From: an uncultured Craurococcus sp.
GTDB taxonomy: Bacteria; Pseudomonadota; Alphaproteobacteria; Acetobacterales; Acetobacteraceae
Direction of reading: 5' to 3'
Length of the DNA: 64,000 nt
Assembly: GCA_902805545.1 (NCBI GenBank)
Contig: CADCTD010000185.1
Coordinates: 1-64,000 of the forward strand
Of this stretch, positions 37,828 to 46,529 are shown one piece after another; position 1 is the stretch's first letter, and the number at the start of each line of letters is the position of its first letter. The translations under genes and the position numbers were made by a program. The notes below the pieces were generated by a model. The model was not told where the DNA came from, did not search any database, and saw nothing but the letters and a program-made list of their open reading frames with translations.

Positions 37828-39336
37828 ATGGCCATCGACGAGAAGGGATGTCTGCTCATCCGTGGCGCGCTGCTGGCGGACCCGGCGAAGCGGCGGGGCG
37901 AGCCGACGGATGTGCTGGTCGAGGACGGGGTGATCCATTCCATCGGCACCGGCCTCGCGGCGCCGGAGGGCACGTCCGTCTTCGACGCCGCCGGCCTGCT
38001 GATGCATCCGGGGCTCATCAATGCGCATACCCATGGCCATACCGGCCTCGCCAAGGGCATGGGCGACAAGTGGACGCTCGAGCTGCTGCTGGCCGCCTCG
38101 CCCTGGATCGGCGGCGGGCGGACGCTCGAGGACAAGAAGCTCACCACGCTGATCTGTGCCGCCGAGATGGTGGCGAAGGGCTGCACCGCCGCCTACGACC
38201 TCTACTACGAATTCCCCCTCCCCTCCCGCGACGGGCTGGATGCGGCAGCCGCCGCCTATGCCGAGGCGGGGATGCGGGCGGTGATCGCGCCCATGGTCGC
38301 CGACCGCACCATGTACGAGGCGATCCCCGGATTGATGGATGCCCTGCCTGCGGCGCTGCAGGCCCAGGTGGCGCGGCTGAAGCTGATGCCCTACGAGCAG
38401 ACGCTCGCCGCCATCGGCGAGGTGCTGAAGCACTGGCGCTGGTCGGGGCAGGACATCCGCCCTGCCGTCGCGCCGACCATCCCGCTGCATTGCGCCGACG
38501 AGTTCATGTGCGGCTGCGCGCGGCTGGCGCGGGAGCATGGCGTCGGCCTGCACAGCCATGTCGGCGAGAGCAAGGTGCAGGCGGTCGTCGGGCGCAGGAA
38601 GTACGGCAGGACGCTGGTCGCGCATCTCGATGCGCTGGGCCTGGTCGGGCCGGACTTCACCGCGGCGCATGGCGTCTGGCTGGACGATGACGACTTCAGG
38701 CGGATGGCGGACCGCGGCGCCTCCATCGCCCACAACCCGGGCAGCAACATGCGGCTCGGCAACGGCATGTTCCCGCTGCGGCGGGCGCTCGACGCCGGCT
38801 GCAACATCGGCATCGGCACGGACGGGGCCAGCTGCGCCGACAACCAGAACATGTACGAGGCGATGCGCTACGCCTCCATGCTCTCCAAGGTGCAGACGCC
38901 GGACCCGCGCTTCTGGGCCAGCTCCGACGAGGTCTACCGGGCGGCGACGCTCGGCTCGGCGCGGGCACTCGGCTTCAAGGACCTCGGCCTGATCGCGCCG
39001 GGCTACAAGGCGGACATCGTCTTCCTCGACCTCGGCAGCATCAACTGGGTGCCGCATCACTGGTCGACCAACCAGATCGTCCATACCGAGGATGGCGGCG
39101 GGGTGCGGCATGTGATGACGGGCGGGCGCTTCATCTTCCGCGACGGGCGGCATGTCGGGATCGACCTGGCCAAGCTGGCGCGGGAGGCGGAGGCGGCGCG
39201 GGCCCGGCTCGAGGCGCTGAACGCCGAATGGCATGAGCTGTATCTCGGGCTTGAGCCGGTGGTGGCGAGCTTCTGCCCGGCCATCGCGGCGCAGCCCTAT
39301 CCCGCGAAACGCTATCTCTGCGACGCGCCAGGCTGA
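37828..39336 (+). CDS. amidohydrolase family protein (TRZ/ATZ deaminase-like)
   Basis: HPGLINAHTHGHTGLAKGMGD; LHSHVGES; IAHNPGSNMRLGNGMFPL; GIGTDGASCADNQ. Confidence 0.9.
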   Translation: MAIDEKGCLLIRGALLADPAKRRGEPTDVLVEDGVIHSIGTGLAAPEGTSVFDAAGLLMHPGLINAHTHGHTGLAKGMGDKWTLELLLAASPWIGGGRTLEDKKLTTLICAAEMVAKGCTAAYDLYYEFPLPSRDGLDAAAAAYAEAGMRAVIAPMVADRTMYEAIPGLMDALPAALQAQVARLKLMPYEQTLAAIGEVLKHWRWSGQDIRPAVAPTIPLHCADEFMCGCARLAREHGVGLHSHVGESKVQAVVGRRKYGRTLVAHLDALGLVGPDFTAAHGVWLDDDDFRRMADRGASIAHNPGSNMRLGNGMFPLRRALDAGCNIGIGTDGASCADNQNMYEAMRYASMLSKVQTPDPRFWASSDEVYRAATLGSARALGFKDLGLIAPGYKADIVFLDLGSINWVPHHWSTNQIVHTEDGGGVRHVMTGGRFIFRDGRHVGIDLAKLAREAEAARARLEALNAEWHELYLGLEPVVASFCPAIAAQPYPAKRYLCDAPG

Positions 39337-39369
39337 TAATCTTCCCCCTTCGAACGAAAGGGATGGAGC

Positions 39370-39732
39370 ATGGACACGCAAGCCGTCGCGGCGGAATTCG
39401 CCGCGCTCTGCAGGGCCGGGCAGTTCGAGGAGGCGGGCGAGCGCTTCTGGGCGGAGGACATCGTCAGCATCGAGCCGATGCCGGGCGAGATGGCCGTCCT
39501 CCGCGGCCGCGCGGCGGTGCAGGGCAAGGGCGAGTGGTGGTATGCCAACCACGAGATCCATGGCACCGAGACGCATGGGCCCTATGTGAATGGCGACCAA
39601 TTCGCGCTCCGCTTCCACCTCGATGTCACCCAGAAGGCCTCCGGCCAGCGGATGCAGATGGAGGAGATCGCCCTCTACACCGTCCGCGGCGGCAAGGTGG
39701 TGGAGGAGCGCTTCCTCTTCCGCATGGGCTGA
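39370..39732 (+). CDS. nuclear transport factor 2 (SnoaL-like) family protein
   Basis: FAALCRAGQFEEAGERFWAEDIVSIEPMPGEMAVLRGRAAVQGKGEWW. Confidence 0.85.
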   Translation: MDTQAVAAEFAALCRAGQFEEAGERFWAEDIVSIEPMPGEMAVLRGRAAVQGKGEWWYANHEIHGTETHGPYVNGDQFALRFHLDVTQKASGQRMQMEEIALYTVRGGKVVEERFLFRMG

Positions 39733-39784
39733 GCGGCTGGCACGGGATTGGCATGGCGCGGCCGCACCAAGCCGGGATGCCGCC

Positions 39785-40759
39785 ATGCCCCTCCGCCGTC
39801 GACGCCTGCTCGCCCTTCCCGCCATCATCGGTGCCGGGCGGCCTGCCCTTGCGCAGCCCGCCTGGCCGGAGCGGCCGATCCGCTGGGTGGTGAACTTCCC
39901 GCCCGGCGGGGCGGCGGACACGCTCTCGCGCCTCCTCGCCGAGCAGACCGGCACCGGGCTCGGCCAGCCGATCGTGGTCGAGAACCGGCCCGGAGCGGGC
40001 GGGATGGTGGGGGCCGACCTCCTCGCCAAGGCACGGGGCGATGCGCATCTGGTGATGATGTCGAGCGCGGCCTCGCACGGGATCGGGCCGGTGCTCTACC
40101 CCGTGGCGCCCTACGACCCGCTGGCGGACTTCACCCATGTGGCGCTGGTCGGCACCTTCCCGAGCGTGCTCGTCGTCAATCCCGGGGTGCCGGCGCAGAG
40201 CCTTGCCGGGTTCCTGGCGCTGGCGCGCGGGCGGCCGGGCGGGCTCGCCTTCGGCACCGGCGGCAACGGCACGATGAACCACCTGACCGGCGTTCTGCTG
40301 GCCCGCGCGGCGGGGGTGGAGCTCACGCATGTGCCCTATCGCGGCTCGGCGCCGGCGCTGGCGGATGCGATGGGCGGGCAGATCCCGGCGGTGATGGAGA
40401 GCCTGCCGATCGCCCTGCCGCATCTCCGCGCCGGGCGGCTGCGGGCGCTCGGCACCAGCGAGGCCGCGCGCGATGCCGCCCTGCCGGATGTGCCGAGCTT
40501 CGCCGAGGCCGGGTTCGCGGCCGTGCAGAGCACCAACTGGTTCGGTTTCTCGACCACGGCCGGCCTGCCGCCCGCGGTCATCGGACGCTGGCAGGCGGCG
40601 ATCGAGGCGGCGCTGGCCGATGCCCGCCTCCGCGAGCGCTTCGCCGGCATCGGGGTGGTGCCGGGGCGGATGGGGCCGGCGGAGTACACGGCCCTCATCG
40701 GCGGCGAGCTGACGCGGTGGCGGCAGGTGATCCAGGAGGCCGGGGTAAGGCCCGACTGA
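39785..40759 (+). CDS. tripartite tricarboxylate transporter (Bug/TctC) family substrate-binding protein
   Basis: PERPIRWVVNFPPGGAADTLSRLLAEQ...VVENRPGAGGMVGADLLAKA. Confidence 0.9.
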   Translation: MPLRRRRLLALPAIIGAGRPALAQPAWPERPIRWVVNFPPGGAADTLSRLLAEQTGTGLGQPIVVENRPGAGGMVGADLLAKARGDAHLVMMSSAASHGIGPVLYPVAPYDPLADFTHVALVGTFPSVLVVNPGVPAQSLAGFLALARGRPGGLAFGTGGNGTMNHLTGVLLARAAGVELTHVPYRGSAPALADAMGGQIPAVMESLPIALPHLRAGRLRALGTSEAARDAALPDVPSFAEAGFAAVQSTNWFGFSTTAGLPPAVIGRWQAAIEAALADARLRERFAGIGVVPGRMGPAEYTALIGGELTRWRQVIQEAGVRPD

Positions 40760-40760
40760 C

Positions 40761-41051
40761 CTACCAGCGGCGGCGGTCCTCCTCCCAGCGGCGGCGCTCT
40801 TCCCAGGCGCGGCGGCGCTCCTCCGCCTCGTGACGCCTGGCCTCAGTACGGTCGCGTTCCTCCTCCACGCGCTCGGCTTCGGCGCGACGGCGGTCCCATT
40901 CGGCGCGCTCGCGGTTGGCCTCGTCGAGGCGCCTGTTGCGCTCGCGCTCATCCTCGCGCCAAGGGTCGCGCCAAGGGTCGCGCCAGTGCTGGGCGAGGGC
41001 GCTGCCAGGCAGGGCCAAGACGAGGGCGGCGATCAGGCTGCGGCGGCGCAT
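40761..41051 (-). CDS. small secreted Arg/Glu-rich protein, predicted coiled coil
   Basis: Signal peptide MRRRSLIAALVLALPGSALAQ; HWRDPWRDPWREDERERNRR...RRAWEERRRWEEDRRRW. Confidence 0.6.
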   Translation of the reverse strand: MRRRSLIAALVLALPGSALAQHWRDPWRDPWREDERERNRRLDEANRERAEWDRRRAEAERVEEERDRTEARRHEAEERRRAWEERRRWEEDRRRW

Positions 41052-41197
41052 GGCATCCTTCCTTGCATGACGGAGCGGACGCCCGGGCCATGGCGCGCCG
41101 GTGGCCGCCGCATGACAGGTTTGCGGCATGGCGACCCGCAGCGGCGCAACCGGCAAACGGGCCGCCCGTTCGGCCGGGACGCAAGGGAGCCTCGCCA

Positions 41198-42445
41198 ATG
41201 GCTGATCACGACCTGCCGCGCCGCGGCTTCGTCCTCGGGGCCGCCGCGCTCGGCGCCGGCGGCGCGGGCTATCCCCCGCCCTCGCCCATCGACACCGGCC
41301 GGGTCGAAGGCGGCCGGGTGCAGTTCCCGGACTGGCGCGCCCCGGCCGACCCGCCCGCCGGCGGCGCCCCGCAGCCGCTGCCGCCGGGCGAGCGGGTCGG
41401 CTTCGCCATCATCGGCCTCGGCCGCATCGCGCTGGAGGAGGTGCTGCCCGCCTTCGCCGAGGCGAAGGAGGCGCGCCCGGTGGCCCTCGTCAGCGGCAGC
41501 CCGGAGAAGGCACGGGTGGTCGCGGCGCAATACGGCATCCCGGAGAGCGCCATCCATGGCTATGGCGCGCTCGAGCGGCTGCGGGAGACGCCGGCGGTGC
41601 AGGCGGTCTACATCGCCCTGCCCAATGCCATGCACCGTGAATTCACCGAGCGCGCAGCCGCCATCGGCAGGCATGTGCTCTGCGAGAAGCCGATGGCGAA
41701 CAGCCTCGCCGATTGCCAGGCCATGACCGGCGCCTGCGAGCGGGCAGGCGTCCGGCTCATGATCGCCTATCGCGCCCAGTACCAGCCGCACCACCGGGCG
41801 ACGATCGCCCTGGTGCGGAGCGGCGAGCTCGGCAGGCTGCGCTTCATCGAGGCGGCCAATACCCAGGCCAACGGACCCGGGCCGCAATGGCGCTACAGCC
41901 GGGAGATGGCCGGAGGCGGGGCGCTGCCGGATATCGGCCTCTACTGCCTGAACGCGGCGCGCTACCTCACCGGGGAGGAGCCGGTGCAGGCCTTCGCCAG
42001 CATCTTCAGCCCGGCCGGGGATGCGCGCTTCGCCGAGGTGGAGGAGAGCATCGCCTTCCAGCTCCGCTTCCCCTCGGGCGTGATCGCCCAGTGCCTCAGC
42101 AGCTACGGCACCTACGAGAACCGGAGCCTGCGGCTGCATTTCGAGCGGGGCAGCATCGAGGTGCCGCATGCCTTCGCCTATCGGGGCCAGCGCCTCGTGC
42201 TGCAGCGCCGCGCCGGCGAGGTCGGGGCGGAGGAGGAGCGGATCATCCGGCCGAAGAACCAGTTCGCGCAGGAGATCGACCATTTCGCCGCCTGCATCCG
42301 CGAGGGCCGGCGGCCGCATACGCCGGGCGAGGAAGGCGTGCAGGACCAGGCGCTGATGGAGGCGCTCTACCGTTCGGCGCAGGAGGGGGGGCCGGTGCGG
42401 CTGGAGCCGCCGCCGGGGCCGACCCGGGGGCCCGACCCGGCCTGA
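41198..42445 (+). CDS. Gfo/Idh/MocA family oxidoreductase (Tat-like leader)
   Basis: LPRRGFVLGAAALG leader; GFAIIGLGRIALEEVLPAFAEA; GRHVLCEKPMANSLADCQAM. Confidence 0.92.
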   Translation: MADHDLPRRGFVLGAAALGAGGAGYPPPSPIDTGRVEGGRVQFPDWRAPADPPAGGAPQPLPPGERVGFAIIGLGRIALEEVLPAFAEAKEARPVALVSGSPEKARVVAAQYGIPESAIHGYGALERLRETPAVQAVYIALPNAMHREFTERAAAIGRHVLCEKPMANSLADCQAMTGACERAGVRLMIAYRAQYQPHHRATIALVRSGELGRLRFIEAANTQANGPGPQWRYSREMAGGGALPDIGLYCLNAARYLTGEEPVQAFASIFSPAGDARFAEVEESIAFQLRFPSGVIAQCLSSYGTYENRSLRLHFERGSIEVPHAFAYRGQRLVLQRRAGEVGAEEERIIRPKNQFAQEIDHFAACIREGRRPHTPGEEGVQDQALMEALYRSAQEGGPVRLEPPPGPTRGPDPA

Positions 42446-42455
42446 GGGAGAGATA

Positions 42456-42537
42456 TGGAGGGGGTTGGATTCGAACCAACGTAGGCGAAGCCAGCGGATT
42501 TACAGTCCGCCCCCTTTAGCCACTCGGGCACCCCTCC
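42456..42537 (-). tRNA. tRNA-Tyr (anticodon GTA)
   Basis: Minus-strand GGAGGGG acceptor / CCCCTCC, anticodon loop CTGTAAA, long variable arm, T-loop GTTGGTTCGAATCCAAC. Confidence 0.97.
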
Positions 42538-42574
42538 GGGGAGCCGGGGGGATATCCGGCTTCACCCCGCCCTG

Positions 42575-43129
42575 TCAATGCGCCGAGAACTCGCCCGGCG
42601 CCAGGAATTCGCCGAGCCAGGGGGCGCGCCAGCCCTCCATCCGCCAGGCGAAGGCCTCCGCCCCGCCGAGCGAAGGATCGGGCGCATCGATCCTCACCTC
42701 GCCCGCCTCGCCGAGGCCGCGGCGGAAGGCCGAGCGGCCGGCCGCCTCCAGCCGCAGCGCACTCGCCGGCCCGAAGAGGCGGGCGATGCCGTCGCTCGGC
42801 TGGAAGGTGCCGGCGACCGTCACCCCGGCCGGCAGGTGACGGGTGAGAAGGAAATTCTCCCCCTCCCCGCCCCCGGCCAGGCGCAGGCCGAGGAAGGTGG
42901 TGCACGGCCTGAGGCCGAGCGGCGGCGGCGCATCGGCCGGACCCTCGGCAGGGCCGGCCTCGGCAATGGTGAGGAACTCCCCTTCCGCGCCCCAGCGGCA
43001 GAGGATCAGCCATCCGGCATGCGGCAGGCCCGCGCGGTGCGGCGCCTCGTAGGGCGCCTTGCCGAGGCTGGCGCGCATCGCCATGACGAAGCCCTGCGGC
43101 ACCATCAGCCGCGGCGCGAAAGGTCTCAT
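42575..43129 (-). CDS. hypothetical protein
   Basis: Intact ORF overlapping the upstream methyltransferase stop (ATGA). Confidence 0.65.
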   Translation of the reverse strand: MRPFAPRLMVPQGFVMAMRASLGKAPYEAPHRAGLPHAGWLILCRWGAEGEFLTIAEAGPAEGPADAPPPLGLRPCTTFLGLRLAGGGEGENFLLTRHLPAGVTVAGTFQPSDGIARLFGPASALRLEAAGRSAFRRGLGEAGEVRIDAPDPSLGGAEAFAWRMEGWRAPWLGEFLAPGEFSAH

Positions 43130-44133
43130 GCGGTCTCTCCCCGCCGGACGATCTCCAGCATCTGGGTTTCACGGTGGCCGCCCTGCACCACCCGGCAAAG
43201 GGCGGTCTCGGCCGGCGGGACGCCATGGGCCAGGCGCATCACTCCTGGCGCGTCGCGGAGGAAGCGCACCCAGTCGCAGCACGCCTCCAGATAGCCGGCG
43301 TCGGCCATGTCCCGGTCGGCATTCAGCAGGACCAGCCGCCCACCCGGCCGCAGCAGCGCGAAGCAGGCCGTGGTGACGGTATGGGCGAGCCGGTCCGAGA
43401 GGTCGTCGAACAGCGTCGTCGCATAGACCAGGTCGAAGCCGCCGCGCGGCAGGGTGCCGTCGAAGGTCGCCTTCGGGCTGCGGTGCAGCGTCTCGATGCC
43501 GCGCGCCGCATGCTCCATCTGCACCACGGCGAGCGAGGCGGCGTCCTGGTCGAGGGCGACGAAGCGGCCGATCCGCCCGGCCTGCACCGCCTTCGACAGC
43601 TCCGCCTCGCGCAGGTGGCCGCAGCCGAGGGCGAGCACATGCGGGTTGCGCCGCGCCTCCGCGACCATGTCGATCCGCTCCGCCACCACGGCGAGCCGGG
43701 CGCGGGCGGCGACGCCGACGGGGGCGGCGAGGTCGCGGCGGAAGAGGGTGAGGCCGAGGGCGCCCGGCTGCTCGTTCTCCAGCACCGCCTCGCCGCGGTA
43801 GAGCATGTCGAGCATCGGCGCATCGCCGGCATAGCCGCGCGGCTTGCGGAAGCCGCGGCGGGCGAAGGGATTCTCGTGCAGCAGCGTCAGCAGGGAATGG
43901 GCGCGGAGCGCGGCGACGCTGCGCTGCCAGGCAGCGGGGGCGGCGGTGTTGCGCAGCCAGCGCAGCCCGTCGGCCAGGGCATCGACCACCGGCGCCGCGG
44001 GTTCCGCACCGCGCAGCCGGACCAGCGCCTCGTCGAGCAGATGGCGCGGGTCGGGCGGGGCGGAGGCCAGCGGCGTCGGCGCCGCCGGGCGGAAGGCCTG
44101 CGTGGGAGCAGCCTGCAACGGCATATGGGTCAT
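43126..44133 (-). CDS. SAM-dependent methyltransferase resembling the PhcB-type (3-OH fatty acid methyl ester) family
   Basis: RRGFRKPRGYAGDAPMLDMLYRGE motif; HVLALGCGHLREAELSKAV; GRFVALDQDAASLAVV. Confidence 0.72.
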   Translation of the reverse strand: MTHMPLQAAPTQAFRPAAPTPLASAPPDPRHLLDEALVRLRGAEPAAPVVDALADGLRWLRNTAAPAAWQRSVAALRAHSLLTLLHENPFARRGFRKPRGYAGDAPMLDMLYRGEAVLENEQPGALGLTLFRRDLAAPVGVAARARLAVVAERIDMVAEARRNPHVLALGCGHLREAELSKAVQAGRIGRFVALDQDAASLAVVQMEHAARGIETLHRSPKATFDGTLPRGGFDLVYATTLFDDLSDRLAHTVTTACFALLRPGGRLVLLNADRDMADAGYLEACCDWVRFLRDAPGVMRLAHGVPPAETALCRVVQGGHRETQMLEIVRRGETA

Positions 44134-44201
44134 GGTCCCCTCACTGCTCTGCCGGCCGACCGTGGAGCGGGTTGGCCATCGCATGACCGGACCATGGCAG
44201 G

Positions 44202-44275
44202 GCCTGCGTGACCCCAGCGTGATTGCGGATGCCGCTTCGCCGCGCCCTGCGGAATCACGCTAGGCTCACGCAGGC
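44202..44275. promoter_or_regulatory. nested perfect palindrome with four GCGTGA half-sites in a divergent intergenic region
   Basis: GCCTGCGTGA-CCCC-AGCGTGATT-N28-AATCACGCT-AGGC-TCACGCAGGC. Confidence 0.7.
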
Positions 44276-44315
44276 GCACGCAGCATGCCCGGGACGATGC
44301 CAGGGGAGGCCAGGG

Positions 44316-45983
44316 ATGACGGAAACCGGTTCGGCAGGGGCCTGCCCCTTCGGCGGCGCGGCGACGAGCGGCATCCTCGGCCCGCTGCCCGGCTTCCGCC
44401 ACTTCCTGGGCATGCCTGCGGCGGAGGAGCGCTTCCAGGTGGATGGCGAGGACCCGCGCAGCTCGCCCGCGGCGCTCGCCACGCTGCGGCGCCGGCTGCG
44501 CGGCCTCGCTACGCTGATGGGCGCGCGGCCGCCGGGCTCGGCCGAGAACCCGAACCTGCCTGCCGGCTACACCTATCTCGCGCAGCTTGCAGCGCATGAC
44601 ATGGTCTCGACCGGCATGGCCTTCTGGTCGGCGGGCGGGCCGGACCCGGGCGTCGCCAATGTGCATGGCGCGCCGCTCCGCCTGCGGACGCTCTATGGCG
44701 GCGGGCCGGGCGCCTGCCCCTTCGCCTTCGCGCCCGACGATGCGCGCGACCAGAACCGCAGCCGCTTCCGCCTCTCGGCCTATGCCGGGGCGAAGGGCGA
44801 TGCGGCCAGCTTCCGCGACATAGGCCGGGCGGCGACGCCGGGGACGCTCGGCAATCGCGGCGGCTTCGCCGGCGCCGGGCGGGGCGAGGCGCTGATCGCC
44901 GATTCCAGGAACGACCAGAGCGCGCCGCTCTCCCAGATCACCTGCCTCTTCCAGATGCTGCACAACGCGCTGCTCGACATGATCCCGAGACCCGGGACGC
45001 TGCCGGCACGGGTGCTCCGCGAGCGAACCTCGGCGCGCTTCGCCGTGGCGCAGGAGGCGACGATCCTCGTCTTCCGCAGCGTGCTGCGGCACGACCTGCT
45101 GCCGCGGCTGCTCGACCCCAAGGTCCGCGCCCTCTACGACAACCCGGCGCCCGAGTGGCTGGAGCCGGAGCCCGGGCCCGGCATGCCGCTGGAGTTCTCG
45201 CACGGCGCCTTCCGCTTCGGCCATGCGATGCTGCGCGACACCTACCGCATCGGCCGCTTCACCGATGCGACGCTCGCCGACCTGCTGCGGCAGAACTCCA
45301 CGCGCGGGCCGAATGCCGTGCCGCTGACGCGGGACTGGCTGGTGCGCTGGTCGCAATTCTTCGAGCTGCCGGGCCAGCCGGCCCCCAATCTCAGCATGAA
45401 GCTCGCGCCGCGCTACACGGCGATGCTGATGGGCGACGGGCTCTTCGATGCGATCGAGCCGGGCGACCCGGCGGGCGTCGCCTTCCGCGACCTGATGAGC
45501 GCGGGCCTCACCGGCATGCGCTCGGTCAACAGCCTGGCGGCGCGGGTGGCGCCGCTGCGGCCGGGGTCCGCCGCGCAATCCCCGCGGCTGGCCGACCCGG
45601 CGGCGCGGCAGGCGGCGCTGGCGACGAGGCTCGGGCGCGACAGCGCGGTCAGCCTGCTTGGGCCAGCGGATGTCGCAGCGCTCGCCGCCGAGCCGCCGCT
45701 GCCCTTCTACATCCTCTTCGAGGCGGAGCAGGAGGCAGGGGGCGAGCGGCTCGGCACCCTCGGCTCGCTGCTGGTGGCCGAGACGGTCTACGGCGCGCTG
45801 GCGCGGGAGCGGCTGGGCTCGGAGGGCGAGGGCGGGCTGGCCGCCGCCCTCGACCGGCTCTGCGCCGCCTGGCTCGGCGACGTCCGCTTCCCCGACCCGC
45901 CGCTGGTGCAGGACATGCCGGGGCTGGTGGCCTTCGTTGCCCGCCGCCTCCAGCTGGAGGCGGCGGACCCCGCATTCATCTAG
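44316..45983 (+). CDS. animal-type haem peroxidase family protein
   Basis: YTYLAQLAAHDMVSTG distal His region; LFQMLHNALLDM; PLEFSHGAFRFGHAMLRDTYRI proximal His region. Confidence 0.85.
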   Translation: MTETGSAGACPFGGAATSGILGPLPGFRHFLGMPAAEERFQVDGEDPRSSPAALATLRRRLRGLATLMGARPPGSAENPNLPAGYTYLAQLAAHDMVSTGMAFWSAGGPDPGVANVHGAPLRLRTLYGGGPGACPFAFAPDDARDQNRSRFRLSAYAGAKGDAASFRDIGRAATPGTLGNRGGFAGAGRGEALIADSRNDQSAPLSQITCLFQMLHNALLDMIPRPGTLPARVLRERTSARFAVAQEATILVFRSVLRHDLLPRLLDPKVRALYDNPAPEWLEPEPGPGMPLEFSHGAFRFGHAMLRDTYRIGRFTDATLADLLRQNSTRGPNAVPLTRDWLVRWSQFFELPGQPAPNLSMKLAPRYTAMLMGDGLFDAIEPGDPAGVAFRDLMSAGLTGMRSVNSLAARVAPLRPGSAAQSPRLADPAARQAALATRLGRDSAVSLLGPADVAALAAEPPLPFYILFEAEQEAGGERLGTLGSLLVAETVYGALARERLGSEGEGGLAAALDRLCAAWLGDVRFPDPPLVQDMPGLVAFVARRLQLEAADPAFI

Positions 45984-45987
45984 CCGC

Positions 45988-46022
45988 TGGAGCGTGATTC
46001 ATCGTCCATGGATCGCGCTCCA
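45988..46022. repeat. REP-like imperfect palindrome downstream of the peroxidase
   Basis: TGGAGCGTGAT-N13-ATCGCGCTCCA; 11 pairs in RNA including one G-U. Confidence 0.65.
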
Positions 46023-46099
46023 ACCCGGTGTTTCATTGCGTGAACCATGCCTTCGGCCATTCCGGCCTTGGGCTATTACGCTCAAGGAGGAGCAAAGAC

Positions 46100-46525
46100 A
46101 TGGATATCGACCCGACCGAACCCGTCGACATGATCCCGGTGAATTACGAAAACTGGGGCAAGCTGGTGAAGACCTGGGCCACCGGCGAGGACTACATCCA
46201 GAATGGCCACAAGTACCCCGTGCCCGAGACCCTTGACGAGGTGAAGCGGCAGCTCGCCGCGGCGAATACCGGGCTCATCCTGCCGGAGCGCATCCAGAAC
46301 CTGCAGGTCGTCGTCGGGCGGAGCGATACGCTGCTGCTGCGCCTGCCGCCACCCGACCTGGTGAAGGCCTCGGAGGCGCGGCTGTCGACGGAAGAGTACG
46401 CCATGCCGGCCTTCTACAACGACCGCTTTGACGGCGCCGCGCCGGCGCCGTTGCCGGACAAGGAGGCGCGGATGAGGTTCCACGCGCAGCGCATCGGCGA
46501 CTACTCGATCGCCAACTGCCAGTAG
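46100..46525 (+). CDS. 141-aa protein with NHLP-like (nitrile hydratase leader-type) region; candidate RiPP precursor
   Basis: Strong RBS (AAGGAGG); WGKLVKTWATGEDYI...LDEVKRQLAAANTGLILPERIQNLQVVVGRSDTLLLRLPPPD, a pattern like NHLP leaders. Confidence 0.6.
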   Translation: MDIDPTEPVDMIPVNYENWGKLVKTWATGEDYIQNGHKYPVPETLDEVKRQLAAANTGLILPERIQNLQVVVGRSDTLLLRLPPPDLVKASEARLSTEEYAMPAFYNDRFDGAAPAPLPDKEARMRFHAQRIGDYSIANCQ

Positions 46526-46529
46526 CGCC

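Noticed and set aside
42456-42537. tRNA-Tyr as an integration site for a mobile island
   Set aside because: No integrase, no duplicated tRNA 3' end seen nearby and no phage genes.
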